Shown one piece after another: positions 22,179-31,177 of a stretch of 64,000 nt of DNA; position 1 is the first letter of the stretch, and each line of letters starts with the position of its first letter. Source of the stretch: Maricaulis sp. (lineage in GTDB: Bacteria; Pseudomonadota; Alphaproteobacteria; Caulobacterales; Maricaulaceae). The notes under the pieces are model-generated. The model ran no database searches, was not told where the DNA came from, and saw only the letters and a program-made list of their open reading frames with translations. The stretch spans positions 1-64,000 of the forward strand of contig NZ_JASBRW010000059.1 in the NCBI RefSeq assembly GCF_030149235.1, written 5' to 3'. Made by a program: the position numbers and the translations under genes.

Positions 22179-22217
22179 GGTTTCCCTCTGGTCGATAAAA
22201 GTCCCCAGAGGGAAACC
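22179..22217 (+). promoter_or_regulatory. 13-bp perfect hairpin covering the ribosome binding site of the serine hydrolase gene
   Basis: GGTTTCCCTCTGG and CCAGAGGGAAACC are exact complements around a 13-base loop, and the structure ends one base before the ATG at 22219. The only Shine-Dalgarno-like sequence, AGAGGG, lies in the 3' arm and would be paired. No U-tract follows, so a simple terminator is less likely than translational control or a DNA operator. Confidence 0.6.
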
Positions 22218-22218
22218 C

Positions 22219-23511
22219 ATGTTGCTTCGTCTTGGCACCGTATTGGCGAGTGCTCTTGTTCTCGCCAATTGCTCCCCGGCGTCTACCGCCGATCACCCCG
22301 CTGAAGCCGCCACGCCGGCCGCGCTGCAGCCCGTCCTCAATCTTGAACCGCTCTACGCGCTTGAAGCGCAATTGACCGCGCTCGCTGATAGTGGCGTACG
22401 CCCGGGTTATGCGGTCATGGTCGCTGTCGGCGAACAGGTCTTCCATACCAGTGAGGTTGGCCTCGTCGACCTTGAGACGGGCCAGCCGATGACCGTCGAC
22501 AGCCCGATCCGCATCGCCTCGATGACCAAGCCGGTGACCGCGCTGGCCACGATGATGCTGGTCGAGGCGGGGCAGATCGGTCTCGACGACCCGGTGTCCG
22601 ACTACATCCCGTCTTTCGCCGATGTCCGCGTCGCCGTCTCGCCGATGGCCAATGGCGAGGGTGAAATTGAGACCCGCGCTCCGGCCAGCCCGATCACCAT
22701 CCGTCAGCTCCTGACCCATACGGCAGGGATCGGCTACATCTTCGAGACCGATACGGACCTGGGCCGGCTCTACCTGGAAAACTCGCTCTATAACGGCGAT
22801 GGCGACCTCGCCGCCCGCATGGACCGCCTGGCCGAGTTGCCGCTGTATGTCGATCCGGGCGCGCGCTGGATCTATTCCTATTCCAATGATGTGCTCGGCC
22901 GCGTGATCGAGGTGGCCTCCGGTGAAAGCCTCGAGGGTTTCATGGAGACCCGCATCTTCACGCCGCTCGACATGCACAATACCGGCTTCTTCTTCGACGA
23001 TGTGGCCTTCGAGGAAGCGGATATGACCCCGCTCTACATTCATGATGAGAGCGGCGCGATGGTCGAGTTCGCCCAGCCTAATCCGGACTGGGCGTCCGGC
23101 GGGGGCGGTCTGGTGTCCACCGCGTCTGACTATATCCGTTTTGCCATGATGCTGGCCAATGGCGGTGCGCTCGGTGATGTGCGCCTGATCAGCGAAGAGA
23201 CCCTGGCGGAGATGATGTCGCCTCAGGTTTCGCGAGAGCAGCTAGGCAATGGCTGGGAAGGTGCCAGCTATGGCTTCGGCTTTGCCGTGGTCGTCCCGCC
23301 GGCCGAGGGTGAGGAACCGCAGGGCATTCCCGGCGATGTCAGCTGGGGCGGCTATTTCGATACCGATTTCGTGGTCATGCCGTCGCAGCGGATTTCCGCC
23401 GTCATCATGACCCAGATCCAGCCGGGCCCGCATCAGCCTGGGCCACGCTCCAGCGCAGTCTTCAGGCCCTATCTCTACCAGGGTGTGACGGCCGCCCAGC
23501 AGGACGAATAA
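22219..23511 (+). CDS. Beta-lactamase-family serine hydrolase, exported
   Basis: 430 residues. The N-terminus is a signal sequence ending in ALVLANC, a possible though atypical lipoprotein site. The penicillin-binding/class C fold is shown by the SxxK motif in IASMTKPVTAL, the YSN motif in WIYSYSNDVLG, and a GGGGLVST segment near the C-terminal active-site strand. Family members include esterases and D-aminopeptidases, so substrate and antibiotic relevance cannot be inferred. It is followed by a strong bidirectional terminator. Confidence 0.92.
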   Translation: MLLRLGTVLASALVLANCSPASTADHPAEAATPAALQPVLNLEPLYALEAQLTALADSGVRPGYAVMVAVGEQVFHTSEVGLVDLETGQPMTVDSPIRIASMTKPVTALATMMLVEAGQIGLDDPVSDYIPSFADVRVAVSPMANGEGEIETRAPASPITIRQLLTHTAGIGYIFETDTDLGRLYLENSLYNGDGDLAARMDRLAELPLYVDPGARWIYSYSNDVLGRVIEVASGESLEGFMETRIFTPLDMHNTGFFFDDVAFEEADMTPLYIHDESGAMVEFAQPNPDWASGGGGLVSTASDYIRFAMMLANGGALGDVRLISEETLAEMMSPQVSREQLGNGWEGASYGFGFAVVVPPAEGEEPQGIPGDVSWGGYFDTDFVVMPSQRISAVIMTQIQPGPHQPGPRSSAVFRPYLYQGVTAAQQDE

Positions 23512-23545
23512 AAAAGGCCCGCCAAACGGCGGGCCTTTTCTTTTT
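23511..23545. terminator. Bidirectional rho-independent terminator
   Basis: A perfect 8-bp stem, GGCCCGCC-AAAC-GGCGGGCC, is flanked by five or more A on one side and TTTTCTTTTT on the other. It serves the plus-strand serine hydrolase and the convergent puuD-like gene. Confidence 0.95.
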
Positions 23546-23561
23546 CAGATGCGCTTGAAGC

Positions 23562-24170
23562 CTAGCCGAAAATCGTCTGGGCCATAGACATGGCGACCAG
23601 CATCGGGAAGGACAGAAGCGTATTGGTGCGCGAGAACAGCATCGCCGTCCGCGCCGCTTTCGGCTTGGCGTCCGCATCCGCTTCGACAATACCGAGGGCG
23701 ATCTTCTGGTTCGGCCAGATCACGAACCAGACATTGAACGCCATGATCAGGGCCAGCCACATGCCGATGCCGATGAAGGAATATTGCGGCGTATAGACGT
23801 CTGCGATCAGTCCGAGGCTGAGCACTTCAACCATATAGCCGCGCAGCGCTGCGATGATCAGGCCAGTCAGGACCGTAAAAGCGGCGCCCCAACGGAACCA
23901 GAACAGCGCGGCCGGCGCGATCACCTTGCCGATGGCCGGCTTCTGCTCATCGGGAATATTCGGCATGTTCGGGATCTGGACGAAGTTGAAGTACCAGAGC
24001 AGCCCAATCCACATGATGCCCGCGACGACGTGCGTCCAGCGCGCGATCGCCTGCCAGAGCGCTGGCCCGGCATCGACCCCGCCCCAGAGGACATAGGACG
24101 CCACCAGAAGGATGGCGATCAGTATAGAGACATGTACCGTGGTACGAAGATTAGTCAGAATTGCAGCCAT
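23562..24170 (-). CDS. PuuD-like (urate hydroxylase N-terminal family) membrane protein
   Basis: 202 residues with about five membrane helices. ARWTHVVAGIMWIGLLWYFN and WFRWGAAFTVLTGL match the membrane domain of PuuD-type urate oxidases. The C-terminal cytochrome c domain of full PuuD is absent, with no CxxCH motif, so urate oxidation is not assured and no other purine catabolism genes are nearby. The ATG at 24170 is preceded by GGGGAGGGG, which lies in the arm of a 10-bp hairpin. Confidence 0.8.
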   Translation of the reverse strand: MAAILTNLRTTVHVSILIAILLVASYVLWGGVDAGPALWQAIARWTHVVAGIMWIGLLWYFNFVQIPNMPNIPDEQKPAIGKVIAPAALFWFRWGAAFTVLTGLIIAALRGYMVEVLSLGLIADVYTPQYSFIGIGMWLALIMAFNVWFVIWPNQKIALGIVEADADAKPKAARTAMLFSRTNTLLSFPMLVAMSMAQTIFG

Positions 24171-24175
24171 GAGGC

Positions 24176-24212
24176 CCCTCCCCGAGGAATCAAACTCCTG
24201 TATCGGGGAGGG
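24176..24212 (-). promoter_or_regulatory. 10-bp hairpin enclosing the puuD-like ribosome binding site
   Basis: On the minus strand CCCTCCCCGA and TCGGGGAGGG pair perfectly around 17 bases; the second arm contains the purine-rich ribosome binding site just before the ATG at 24170. No T-run follows, so it does not look like the secF terminator. Confidence 0.6.
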
Positions 24213-24249
24213 AAATTAGCCGAATTCGCCTCTCAGGATAAGCCCCGCC

Positions 24250-25206
24250 CTATTGGCCCTCGGCTTCAGCGTCATCGCTGGAGCGCGCAACATTGAGCGT
24301 CAGAAGCAGGGGCACAGCCACGAAGACCGAGGAATACGTCCCGATCACCACGCCCCAGATCATGGCCAGAGAGAAGCCTTTCAGCGCCGATCCACCAATC
24401 AGGTAGAGCGAAAACAGCGCGATCAGTGTCGTCACAGAGGTCAGGATGGTGCGCGACAGCGTGTCATTCAACGAGAGGTCCAGAACCTCGTCGAGCGGAC
24501 GCTTCTTGTACTTGCGCAGATTCTCCCGGATGCGGTCATAGACGACCACGGTGTCGTTCATGGAGTAACCGACAATGGTGAGGATGGCCGCGACGGTCGC
24601 CAGGTCGAACGTCATTTGTGTAATGGCGAACAGACCGACCGTGGCGATAACATCGTGCGTGAGGGCCAGGACCGCGCCGAAGGAGTAGGCCGGCTGGTCA
24701 AAGCGAAGAAGGATGTAGGCCAGCATCAGGATCAGCGCCACCACGATGGCGATGATACCGGTCTGGATCAGTTCTCCAGATACCGCCGCACCGATAACGG
24801 AATCGCCCCGCAGATCAATACCCGGGAAGCTCGCTGAGAGGGCTTCGCGCAGGGCCAGGCCGGCAGCCTGTTGCGCCTGCTCGGCCTCAATGCCCTCACC
24901 CGGCTGCAATGGCAGGGTGATCATGACACTGCGAACCTCACCGGCGGGGGCACGAGAGGCCTGGATCTCCGATTCACCAAAGCCGAGACCATCGGCAACA
25001 GCACGCAGCTCATCCGCCGGTTCATCGGTCATCACTTCCAGCTGGATACCACCACGGAAATCAATTCCGAAATTGATGCCGAAACCGAAATAGGCGCCGA
25101 CCGAGCCCAGCATGAGGGCAAGGGAGACCAGCAGCGCCATGCGGCGCAGGCGTATGAAACCATACTCGGTGCCGGTGGGCAGGTAGTTGACGAGAGCAAA
25201 GGACAT
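24250..25206 (-). CDS. secF: Protein translocase subunit SecF
   Basis: 318 residues. The first helix is followed by FGINFGIDFRGGIQLEV, the D-x-x-G-G motif typical of SecF, and a C-terminal block of five helices with GYSMNDTVVVYDRIREN, the conserved segment for proton-driven movement. It forms the SecDF complex with SecD and YajC to pull exported proteins across the inner membrane. It begins 16 bp after secD, so the two are co-transcribed. Confidence 0.98.
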   Translation of the reverse strand: MSFALVNYLPTGTEYGFIRLRRMALLVSLALMLGSVGAYFGFGINFGIDFRGGIQLEVMTDEPADELRAVADGLGFGESEIQASRAPAGEVRSVMITLPLQPGEGIEAEQAQQAAGLALREALSASFPGIDLRGDSVIGAAVSGELIQTGIIAIVVALILMLAYILLRFDQPAYSFGAVLALTHDVIATVGLFAITQMTFDLATVAAILTIVGYSMNDTVVVYDRIRENLRKYKKRPLDEVLDLSLNDTLSRTILTSVTTLIALFSLYLIGGSALKGFSLAMIWGVVIGTYSSVFVAVPLLLTLNVARSSDDAEAEGQ

Positions 25207-25222
25207 TGTCTGATCCCTCCCC

Positions 25223-26887
25223 TTAAAGCGGCAGCTTGGTCGGCTTCACGGTCCGCAGCCAGGTCACGGCCAGCAGACGCGAGAAGACGAACGCGGTGAA
25301 GACGGAGGTGACAACCCCGATACCCAGGGTAATGGCAAAGCCTCGGACAGGGCCGGCGCCGAGGAAGATCAGTACCAGAGCGGCGATCAGCGTCGTAACG
25401 TTGGCATCAAGAATAGCAGCCCCGGCGCGTTGATATCCGCCCTCGATGGCCAGCATGGGTGATCGCTTGTAAAGCCTGACCTCCTCGCGTATGCGCTCGA
25501 AGATCAGGACGTTGGCGTCCACCGCCATGCCAATTGTCAGAATGATACCCGCGATACCCGGCAGCGTCAGCGTGGCGCCAAGACCGGACAAGGCACCCAG
25601 GATCAGCACCACATTCACCAGCAAGGCTGTGGTCGAGAAAATGCCGAACACGCCATAGGCGGCGAGCATAAAGATGATCACGCCGACAAAGCCGATAATG
25701 ATCGCGATCCGGCCGCTTTCGATCTGGTCCTGGCCCAGCGTCGGCGAGATCGTGCGGCGATCGACCGGCGTCAGGGTGGCTGGAAGCGCACCGGCGCTCA
25801 GCAGGATGGCGAGATCATTGGCGGTCTCATAGTTGAAATTGCCGGTAATGATGCCAGAGCCGTTGAGAATGGGATCATTGATCCGCGGATCGGTAATGAC
25901 CTCATCATCGAGCTTGATCGCGAAGCGGCGGCCGCGGAAATTGCGGGTGGTGTCGGCAAAGATACGCGAACCCTGAGGGTCAAAGCGGAATGACACAGCG
26001 GGCAGACCCGTATTCGGGTCCTGGCTGACGCCCGCATCGGTCAGATTTTCCCCGCTCAGCAGTTCACGGGTTTCGATGACAACGAAACCACCGCCATTGG
26101 ACGGCGAACGGCGGACGATCTGGCGCCCAGGGGGCACGCGCGCCTCACCATTGGGGCCCGGGTCAATGCGGTCATCAACCATGTGGAAGGTCATCACCGC
26201 CTGAGAAGTCACCAGGTCGATGATGCGTTGCGGATCATCAGCACCCGGAACCTGTACCAGAACGCGGTTCTGCCCCTGACGGGCAATGGTCGGATCATTC
26301 GTGCCCAGGCCATCGAGACGGCCGCGAACCACTTCAATCGACTGTGCGATCGTGCGGTCCTGGATCGATTCAAACTGGGCGTCGGTGATCGAGATGCGGA
26401 TTTCGTTTGGTGTCTCGTCGCTCAGCGAGGCGAAATCGAGCACATTTTCCTGGACGAAACTGGTCGCTGTGGGCTGCGACTGGACCGGACGCTGCAGAGA
26501 TTGCAGGCGGTCATAGGCTTCCTGGCGATCCTGCGGGCGGATCACCAGAACCACGACTTCATCGCCAATCACCGTCACCGAGCGATACAGGCGCGGTCCA
26601 TCGCCCTGCATGGCCTGGATCGCATCATCGCGCAACGAGGCCAGCTGACGCTCGCGGACCTCGTCCATATCGACCTGGAAGACGATATGGGACCCGCCCT
26701 GCAGGTCGAGGCCGAGGTTGACCGCCCGGCTGGGGATATAACCCCAAATGCCCTGTGCGACCGGCTCACCCGCAGCGTTGGGCTGATAACGCTGTTCCTC
26801 GGGAACAAGATTGGGGATGGAATACATCACGCCCAGGGCAATGGCCCCGATAATGGCGAGAAGCTTCCAGCGGCCGAAATAGAGCAT
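25223..26887 (-). CDS. secD: Protein translocase subunit SecD
   Basis: 554 residues. The N-terminal helix is followed by LGLDLQGGSHIVFQVD, the large periplasmic P1 domain, and a C-terminal six-helix block containing GMAVDANVLIFERIREE, the SecD signature. It works with SecF and YajC downstream of SecYEG. The order yajC-secD-secF on one strand with gaps of 27 and 16 bp indicates one operon. Confidence 0.98.
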   Translation of the reverse strand: MLYFGRWKLLAIIGAIALGVMYSIPNLVPEEQRYQPNAAGEPVAQGIWGYIPSRAVNLGLDLQGGSHIVFQVDMDEVRERQLASLRDDAIQAMQGDGPRLYRSVTVIGDEVVVLVIRPQDRQEAYDRLQSLQRPVQSQPTATSFVQENVLDFASLSDETPNEIRISITDAQFESIQDRTIAQSIEVVRGRLDGLGTNDPTIARQGQNRVLVQVPGADDPQRIIDLVTSQAVMTFHMVDDRIDPGPNGEARVPPGRQIVRRSPSNGGGFVVIETRELLSGENLTDAGVSQDPNTGLPAVSFRFDPQGSRIFADTTRNFRGRRFAIKLDDEVITDPRINDPILNGSGIITGNFNYETANDLAILLSAGALPATLTPVDRRTISPTLGQDQIESGRIAIIIGFVGVIIFMLAAYGVFGIFSTTALLVNVVLILGALSGLGATLTLPGIAGIILTIGMAVDANVLIFERIREEVRLYKRSPMLAIEGGYQRAGAAILDANVTTLIAALVLIFLGAGPVRGFAITLGIGVVTSVFTAFVFSRLLAVTWLRTVKPTKLPL

Positions 26888-26914
26888 GGCGGAAGACCTG
26901 GAGTTTGAAAGAAC

Positions 26915-27214
26915 TTAGTTGGCGGCGTCGTTGGCCGGCTTCGGCTCGGTACGGCCGCGCACGTCGATGACGGTTTGCTTCACGACCTTGACCTTGACGC
27001 CATCGCCCAGATCCAGCGTCACCTCGGCATCAGCGACCTTGGCCACCTTGCCGATCAGACCGCCCTGGGTGACGACTTCATCGCCTTTTTTCAGCGCTTC
27101 GAGCATGGAGGTATGTTCTTTCTGGCGCTTCTGCTGCGGCCGGATGATCAGGAAATAGAAGACAGCGATCATCAGGCCGAACATGACAATCATGTTCATG
27201 ATTTCAGCATTCAT
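26915..27214 (-). CDS. yajC: Preprotein translocase subunit YajC
   Basis: 99 residues from the ATG at 27214; the track start at 27259 is a longer, less likely form. One N-terminal membrane helix (MFGLMIAVFYFLIIRPQQKR) carries the YajC signature and is followed by KKGDEVVTQGGLIGKV. It is a small accessory subunit of the SecDF complex and the first gene of the operon. Confidence 0.97.
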   Translation of the reverse strand: MNAEIMNMIVMFGLMIAVFYFLIIRPQQKRQKEHTSMLEALKKGDEVVTQGGLIGKVAKVADAEVTLDLGDGVKVKVVKQTVIDVRGRTEPKPANDAAN

Positions 27215-27331
27215 GGCGTTCTCAGCTCCGCGTAGGCGCCGGCACACGCCGGCGAACAAAAGATTGCGCGGGACTATATCGGTGTGGGAACAGCTTGCAA
27301 CAAGCCCAAGCGGTAGAATGGATGTGCGAAA

Positions 27332-28252
27332 TCAGCGCAAATGCCGCATCGGGTCTTCCGGATTGACCCCCCGGCGGATCTCGAAATGGACTTGCGGGGA
27401 ATCCACAGTGCCGGACGATCCGGCTTCGGCGATCACCTGGCCGCGCTCAACCTGGTCGCCTTCGCGCACCAGCAAGCGGCGATTATGGGCGTAGGCCGTC
27501 ACATAGCCGTTGGAATGTCGCAGCAGCACCAGCTGACCATAACCGGCCAGCTCGGAGCCTGCATAGACGACCTGGCCAGCGGCAGAGGCGCGGACCTGCG
27601 TCCCGGCGCTGACCTCGATATTGATACCGTCATTGCGGCCGCCGCTATCGGTCCGGCCAAACCCGGAAATCACGCGGCCGCGGACGGGCCAGTCAAAACG
27701 CGGTGCATTCGCTGCCGGCTCACGGCTCTCCACCCGGGCATCTCGGCGGCTGGTCGCGCTTGGCCGCGTCGGGCCGCTGGAGCGGCCGGCAGCACTGGCA
27801 ACCTGGGTGCCGGCCGGCAACTGGATCTGCTGGCCGACCTCAATGGCATAAGGCGCGCGAATACCATTGTGCGAGGCCAGCGTCTGGAACGGAATATTGT
27901 AGCGCAGACCGATGCGATAGAGGTTCTCGCCCCGCTGCACCACATGCACCGGCGGGCGCGGCATCGACAGCGATTGCCCAACGCGCAAGGTGTAGGGCGC
28001 ATTCAGCCCATTGGTGCTGGCCAGTTCGCGCATGGAGACACCGCAGCGCTCTGCCACTTCAGACAGGGTATCTCCGGAGCGAACCGTATATCCATTTCGG
28101 CAAGCGCGGTTGACCGGGCGTGGAACGCTGGAGCGGCCCGATGCTTCGACGCTGCGATAATCCACGCGTGCGGGCTCGCGCGGTGCCGAAGCACAGCCAA
28201 CAAGCACGGTGGAAACCACCGCAAACACACCGATGAGGACACGCATTCGCAT
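27332..28252 (-). CDS. NlpD-like lipoprotein: two LysM domains and an M23 (LytM) domain
   Basis: 306 residues from the ATG at 28252. The signal ends in a lipobox, TVLVGCASA. Two LysM peptidoglycan-binding repeats follow (NGYTVRSGDTLSEVAERCGV and VQRGENLYRIGLRYN), then an Arg/Ser-rich linker and a LytM domain (FDWPVRGRVISGFG to VHFEIRRG). The expected HxxxD is replaced by NDGIN and HxH by QVH, so metal-dependent cleavage is probably lost. This is the pattern of NlpD/EnvC activators of cell-wall amidases during division. It lies downstream of surE-pcm, a common order. Confidence 0.92.
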   Translation of the reverse strand: MRMRVLIGVFAVVSTVLVGCASAPREPARVDYRSVEASGRSSVPRPVNRACRNGYTVRSGDTLSEVAERCGVSMRELASTNGLNAPYTLRVGQSLSMPRPPVHVVQRGENLYRIGLRYNIPFQTLASHNGIRAPYAIEVGQQIQLPAGTQVASAAGRSSGPTRPSATSRRDARVESREPAANAPRFDWPVRGRVISGFGRTDSGGRNDGINIEVSAGTQVRASAAGQVVYAGSELAGYGQLVLLRHSNGYVTAYAHNRRLLVREGDQVERGQVIAEAGSSGTVDSPQVHFEIRRGVNPEDPMRHLR

Positions 28253-28379
28253 CGAACGGAGCACGCCTTCCACACACGTCAAACACAAAATCCACGCCAT
28301 CAAGCCAGAGAAGGCTTAACCGGCGGTTATCCATATCCGGCATGCCCGGAAATCGTGGCGCATGTTTGATGAAAGGCGA

Positions 28380-29021
28380 TCAAAGCGCCTTGGCTTCCCC
28401 CTTCACCATCGGCACGAAGCGGACATCCATGAGCTCCTGCTCATGGATGTCGCCGTCAGTGCGGGTGTATCGGACGAGCACCTGGCGCCCTGGCCGGTCC
28501 ACGGGAGCAATGGCAATGCCGCCATCCTTGAGCTGCTCGAGGATCGCATCAGGCCGCTGCGGGGCCGAAGCGGTCAGAATAATGCGGTCAAACGGGGCCT
28601 GTTCCGGCCAACCGACCGATCCGTCCCCGACACGGGTCACGACATTGGTCAGGCCCAGCGCCGTAAGACGCTCTTCGGCCTCTCGCGATAGGGTGCGATA
28701 GCGTTCCACCGAGTAAACCCGCCGGGCCAGGCGCGACAGTATTGCCGCCTGGTAACCCGAGCCAGTGCCAATCTCGAGCACCTTGTCGCGATCACCGAGG
28801 TCGAGGGCCTGGGTCATCAGGGCCACGATAAGAGGCTGGGAAATGGTCTGACCGCAATCAATCGGCAGGGGACGGTCATCGAATGCCTGGTCGCCGAAGC
28901 GCTGCGGCACGAACAAGTCGCGCGGCGTACGCTCGATCGCGCCGAGCACAGCCTTGTTGGTCACACCGCCGCCGCGCAGCGACATCACCAGCTGGATCAT
29001 GCGCGGATCGGGCATTGTCAT
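28380..29021 (-). CDS. pcm: Protein-L-isoaspartate O-methyltransferase
   Basis: 213 residues. The class I methyltransferase motif is VLEIGTGSGYQAAIL. The upstream ISQPLIVALMTQAL contains the substrate-side signature of true PIMTs (T-I-S-x-P). It methylates isoaspartyl residues in aged proteins so they can be repaired. It follows surE by 12 bp, and the surE-pcm-nlpD order is conserved in many proteobacteria. A second, divergent relative lies at 51297-51950. Confidence 0.96.
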   Translation of the reverse strand: MTMPDPRMIQLVMSLRGGGVTNKAVLGAIERTPRDLFVPQRFGDQAFDDRPLPIDCGQTISQPLIVALMTQALDLGDRDKVLEIGTGSGYQAAILSRLARRVYSVERYRTLSREAEERLTALGLTNVVTRVGDGSVGWPEQAPFDRIILTASAPQRPDAILEQLKDGGIAIAPVDRPGRQVLVRYTRTDGDIHEQELMDVRFVPMVKGEAKAL

Positions 29022-29033
29022 CAGGCTTGTATC

Positions 29034-29828
29034 CTAGTGCTTGGGCGGTACGCCGCCGAGCATGCTCTTCAAATTACCCAAAGTCTCGCCGTGGGTGAGG
29101 TCCATGTGCAGGGGTGTCACCGAAATCTTGCCCTCATAGATGGCCTTGAGATCAACCCCGTCCGGCGGATTGGACAATAATCCCTTGAAGGCCAGCCAGT
29201 AATAATCTTCGCCGCGCGGATCCGTGCGCTGATCGGCATGCAGGATATGCTGATCCCGGCGGCCCTGGCGGGTCACTTCAACCTCGTGCACATCCTCGGG
29301 CTTGCGGTCCGGGAAATTGATGTTGATCAACACGTCCTCGGGCCATTTCAGGTCGAAAAGCCGCCGCAGGATCGGTGCGCCATAAAGCTCGGCCGTTTCC
29401 CATTCGATGGGGTCACCCTTCTTGAACCCATAGGCCTGGCTGAGGGCGACAGAGGGGATACCCAGCTGCATACCCTGCATCGCACCGGCCACGGTGCCCG
29501 AGAAGGTCACGTCCTCGGCGATGTTCTGGCCGCGATTAACGCCGGACAGGACGAGGTCGGGACGCTTGCCCGGAATGATGTCCTGCACGCCGATCAGGAC
29601 GCAATCGGTTGGCGTGCCGGTCACCGAAAAACGGCGTTCATCCCACTGCCGAATGCGCAGCGGGTCATGCAGGGTCAGGGACCGGCCAGCACCGGACTGC
29701 TCCTCATGCGGCGCCACAATCCAGATGTCATCGGACAGTTCACGGGCGATCTTTTCCAGCGATGACAATCCGTGAGCGCGGATGCCGTCATCATTGGTCA
29801 GGAGAATGCGCGGGTTGTCCGGGATCAT
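29034..29828 (-). CDS. surE: SurE 5'/3'-nucleotidase (stationary-phase survival protein)
   Basis: 264 residues from the ATG at 29828; a GTG one codon upstream abuts the serS stop. The metal-binding [10 protein letters not shown] at the N-terminus, [10 protein letters not shown], and [19 protein letters not shown] are the SurE signatures. It removes phosphate from nucleoside monophosphates and short polyphosphates. It lies directly after serS with almost no gap, pointing to one transcript serS-surE-pcm. Confidence 0.97.
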   Translation of the reverse strand: MIPDNPRILLTNDDGIRAHGLSSLEKIARELSDDIWIVAPHEEQSGAGRSLTLHDPLRIRQWDERRFSVTGTPTDCVLIGVQDIIPGKRPDLVLSGVNRGQNIAEDVTFSGTVAGAMQGMQLGIPSVALSQAYGFKKGDPIEWETAELYGAPILRRLFDLKWPEDVLININFPDRKPEDVHEVEVTRQGRRDQHILHADQRTDPRGEDYYWLAFKGLLSNPPDGVDLKAIYEGKISVTPLHMDLTHGETLGNLKSMLGGVPPKH

Positions 29829-29831
29829 CAC

Positions 29832-31109
29832 CTAGCCCCCGATCGTCTCGACACCGCCCATGTAAGGACGCAGAACTTGCGGCACATTGATGGTCCCATC
29901 AGCATTCTGATGGTTTTCCATCACCGCCAGAAGGGCCCGGCCCACAGCCACACCGGAACCGTTGAGCGTGTGCAGGAATTGCGGCCGCTTCTCGCCGTCC
30001 TTGCGGAAACGGGCATTCATCCGCCGCGCCTGGAAGGGACCGCAATTGGAGCAGGAGGAAATCTCGCGGTAAGTCCCTTGGCTCGGCAGCCAGACCTCGA
30101 GGTCATAGGTGCGCTTGGCGGAGAACCCCATATCGCCAGTGCAAAGCAGCATGACGCGATAAGGCAGTTCGAGAAGCTGCAGGATCTTCTCGGCACATCC
30201 GGTCATGCGGTCCAGTTCGGCGGCGCTGTTTTCCGGATCTGTCAGCGAGACCATTTCCACCTTCTGGAACTGGTGCACGCGGATCATGCCGCGGGTGTCA
30301 CGTCCTGCCGATCCGGCTTCGGAGCGGAAACAGGGCGTAAAGGCGGTCATGCGCATCGGCAGTGTGTCCTCGGCGTGAATGGTTTCTCGCGCGAGATTGG
30401 TCAGCGGCACTTCCGATGTCGGGATCAGCCAGTAGCCATTGGTCGTCCGGAAGCTGTCTTCGGCAAACTTGGGCAATTGTCCGGTCCCGAACATCGCCTC
30501 GTCACGCACCATGTAAGGCGGGCTCACCTCGGTGTAGCCATGCTCAGAGGTATGCAGATCGAGCATGAACTGCGCCAGAGCCCGCTCCAGCCGGGCCAGC
30601 TGCCCTTTGAGAGCAACAAAGCGCGAGCCCGAGAGTTCCGCGGCTTTTTCGAAATCCATCTGCCCGAGCGACTCGCCGAGATCAACGTGATCCTTGGGCT
30701 CGAAGTCAAAGGCCCGGGGCTCACCCCAGCGGCGCACCTCGGCATTGTCCTCTTCGCTCTCGCCTTGCGGCACACCGTCTTCCGGCAAGTTTGGCAGGGC
30801 CGCCAAGTGTTGATTGAGCGTCTCGTCGTAATGCCGGGCTTCCTCACCCGCCTCTTCAAGCACGCTTTTGAGGCGGTCGACCTCGCCGCGCAGGCGATTG
30901 AACTCGTCCTCATCACCCTGTGCCTTGGCGCGGCCGATTTGCTTGGACAGCGTATTGCGCTCGGTCTCAGCCTCCTGTTGCCGGGTCAGGGCATCGCGGC
31001 GTTTCTTGTCGATATCGAGCAGGCGTCCGGCCTGGGCCTCGACGCCGCGTAGCGCCAGCCCTGCGTCAAAAGCGTGCGGGTCGTCGCGAATAATCTTGAT
31101 GTCATGCAT
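29832..31109 (-). CDS. serS: Seryl-tRNA synthetase
   Basis: 425 residues. The N-terminal ~110 residues form the two-helix coiled-coil arm that grips tRNA-Ser. The class II core includes motif 2 ([17 protein letters not shown]) and motif 3 ([17 protein letters not shown]), with [17 protein letters not shown] between. It charges tRNA-Ser and tRNA-Sec. It lies 68 bp downstream of tatC and directly upstream of surE. Confidence 0.99.
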   Translation of the reverse strand: MHDIKIIRDDPHAFDAGLALRGVEAQAGRLLDIDKKRRDALTRQQEAETERNTLSKQIGRAKAQGDEDEFNRLRGEVDRLKSVLEEAGEEARHYDETLNQHLAALPNLPEDGVPQGESEEDNAEVRRWGEPRAFDFEPKDHVDLGESLGQMDFEKAAELSGSRFVALKGQLARLERALAQFMLDLHTSEHGYTEVSPPYMVRDEAMFGTGQLPKFAEDSFRTTNGYWLIPTSEVPLTNLARETIHAEDTLPMRMTAFTPCFRSEAGSAGRDTRGMIRVHQFQKVEMVSLTDPENSAAELDRMTGCAEKILQLLELPYRVMLLCTGDMGFSAKRTYDLEVWLPSQGTYREISSCSNCGPFQARRMNARFRKDGEKRPQFLHTLNGSGVAVGRALLAVMENHQNADGTINVPQVLRPYMGGVETIGG

Positions 31110-31177
31110 GGGGAAGATCCGGTCGGGATAGTGTGTTGCAACGGCTATAGCCGTGCCTGCGCGAGCCGTAAACCGGA

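Noticed and set aside
28315-28329. TTAACCGGCGGTTAT as a CtrA site and the overlapping TTATCCATA as a DnaA box
   Set aside because: Each has a mismatch in a core position, and a single imperfect site is expected by chance in this length.
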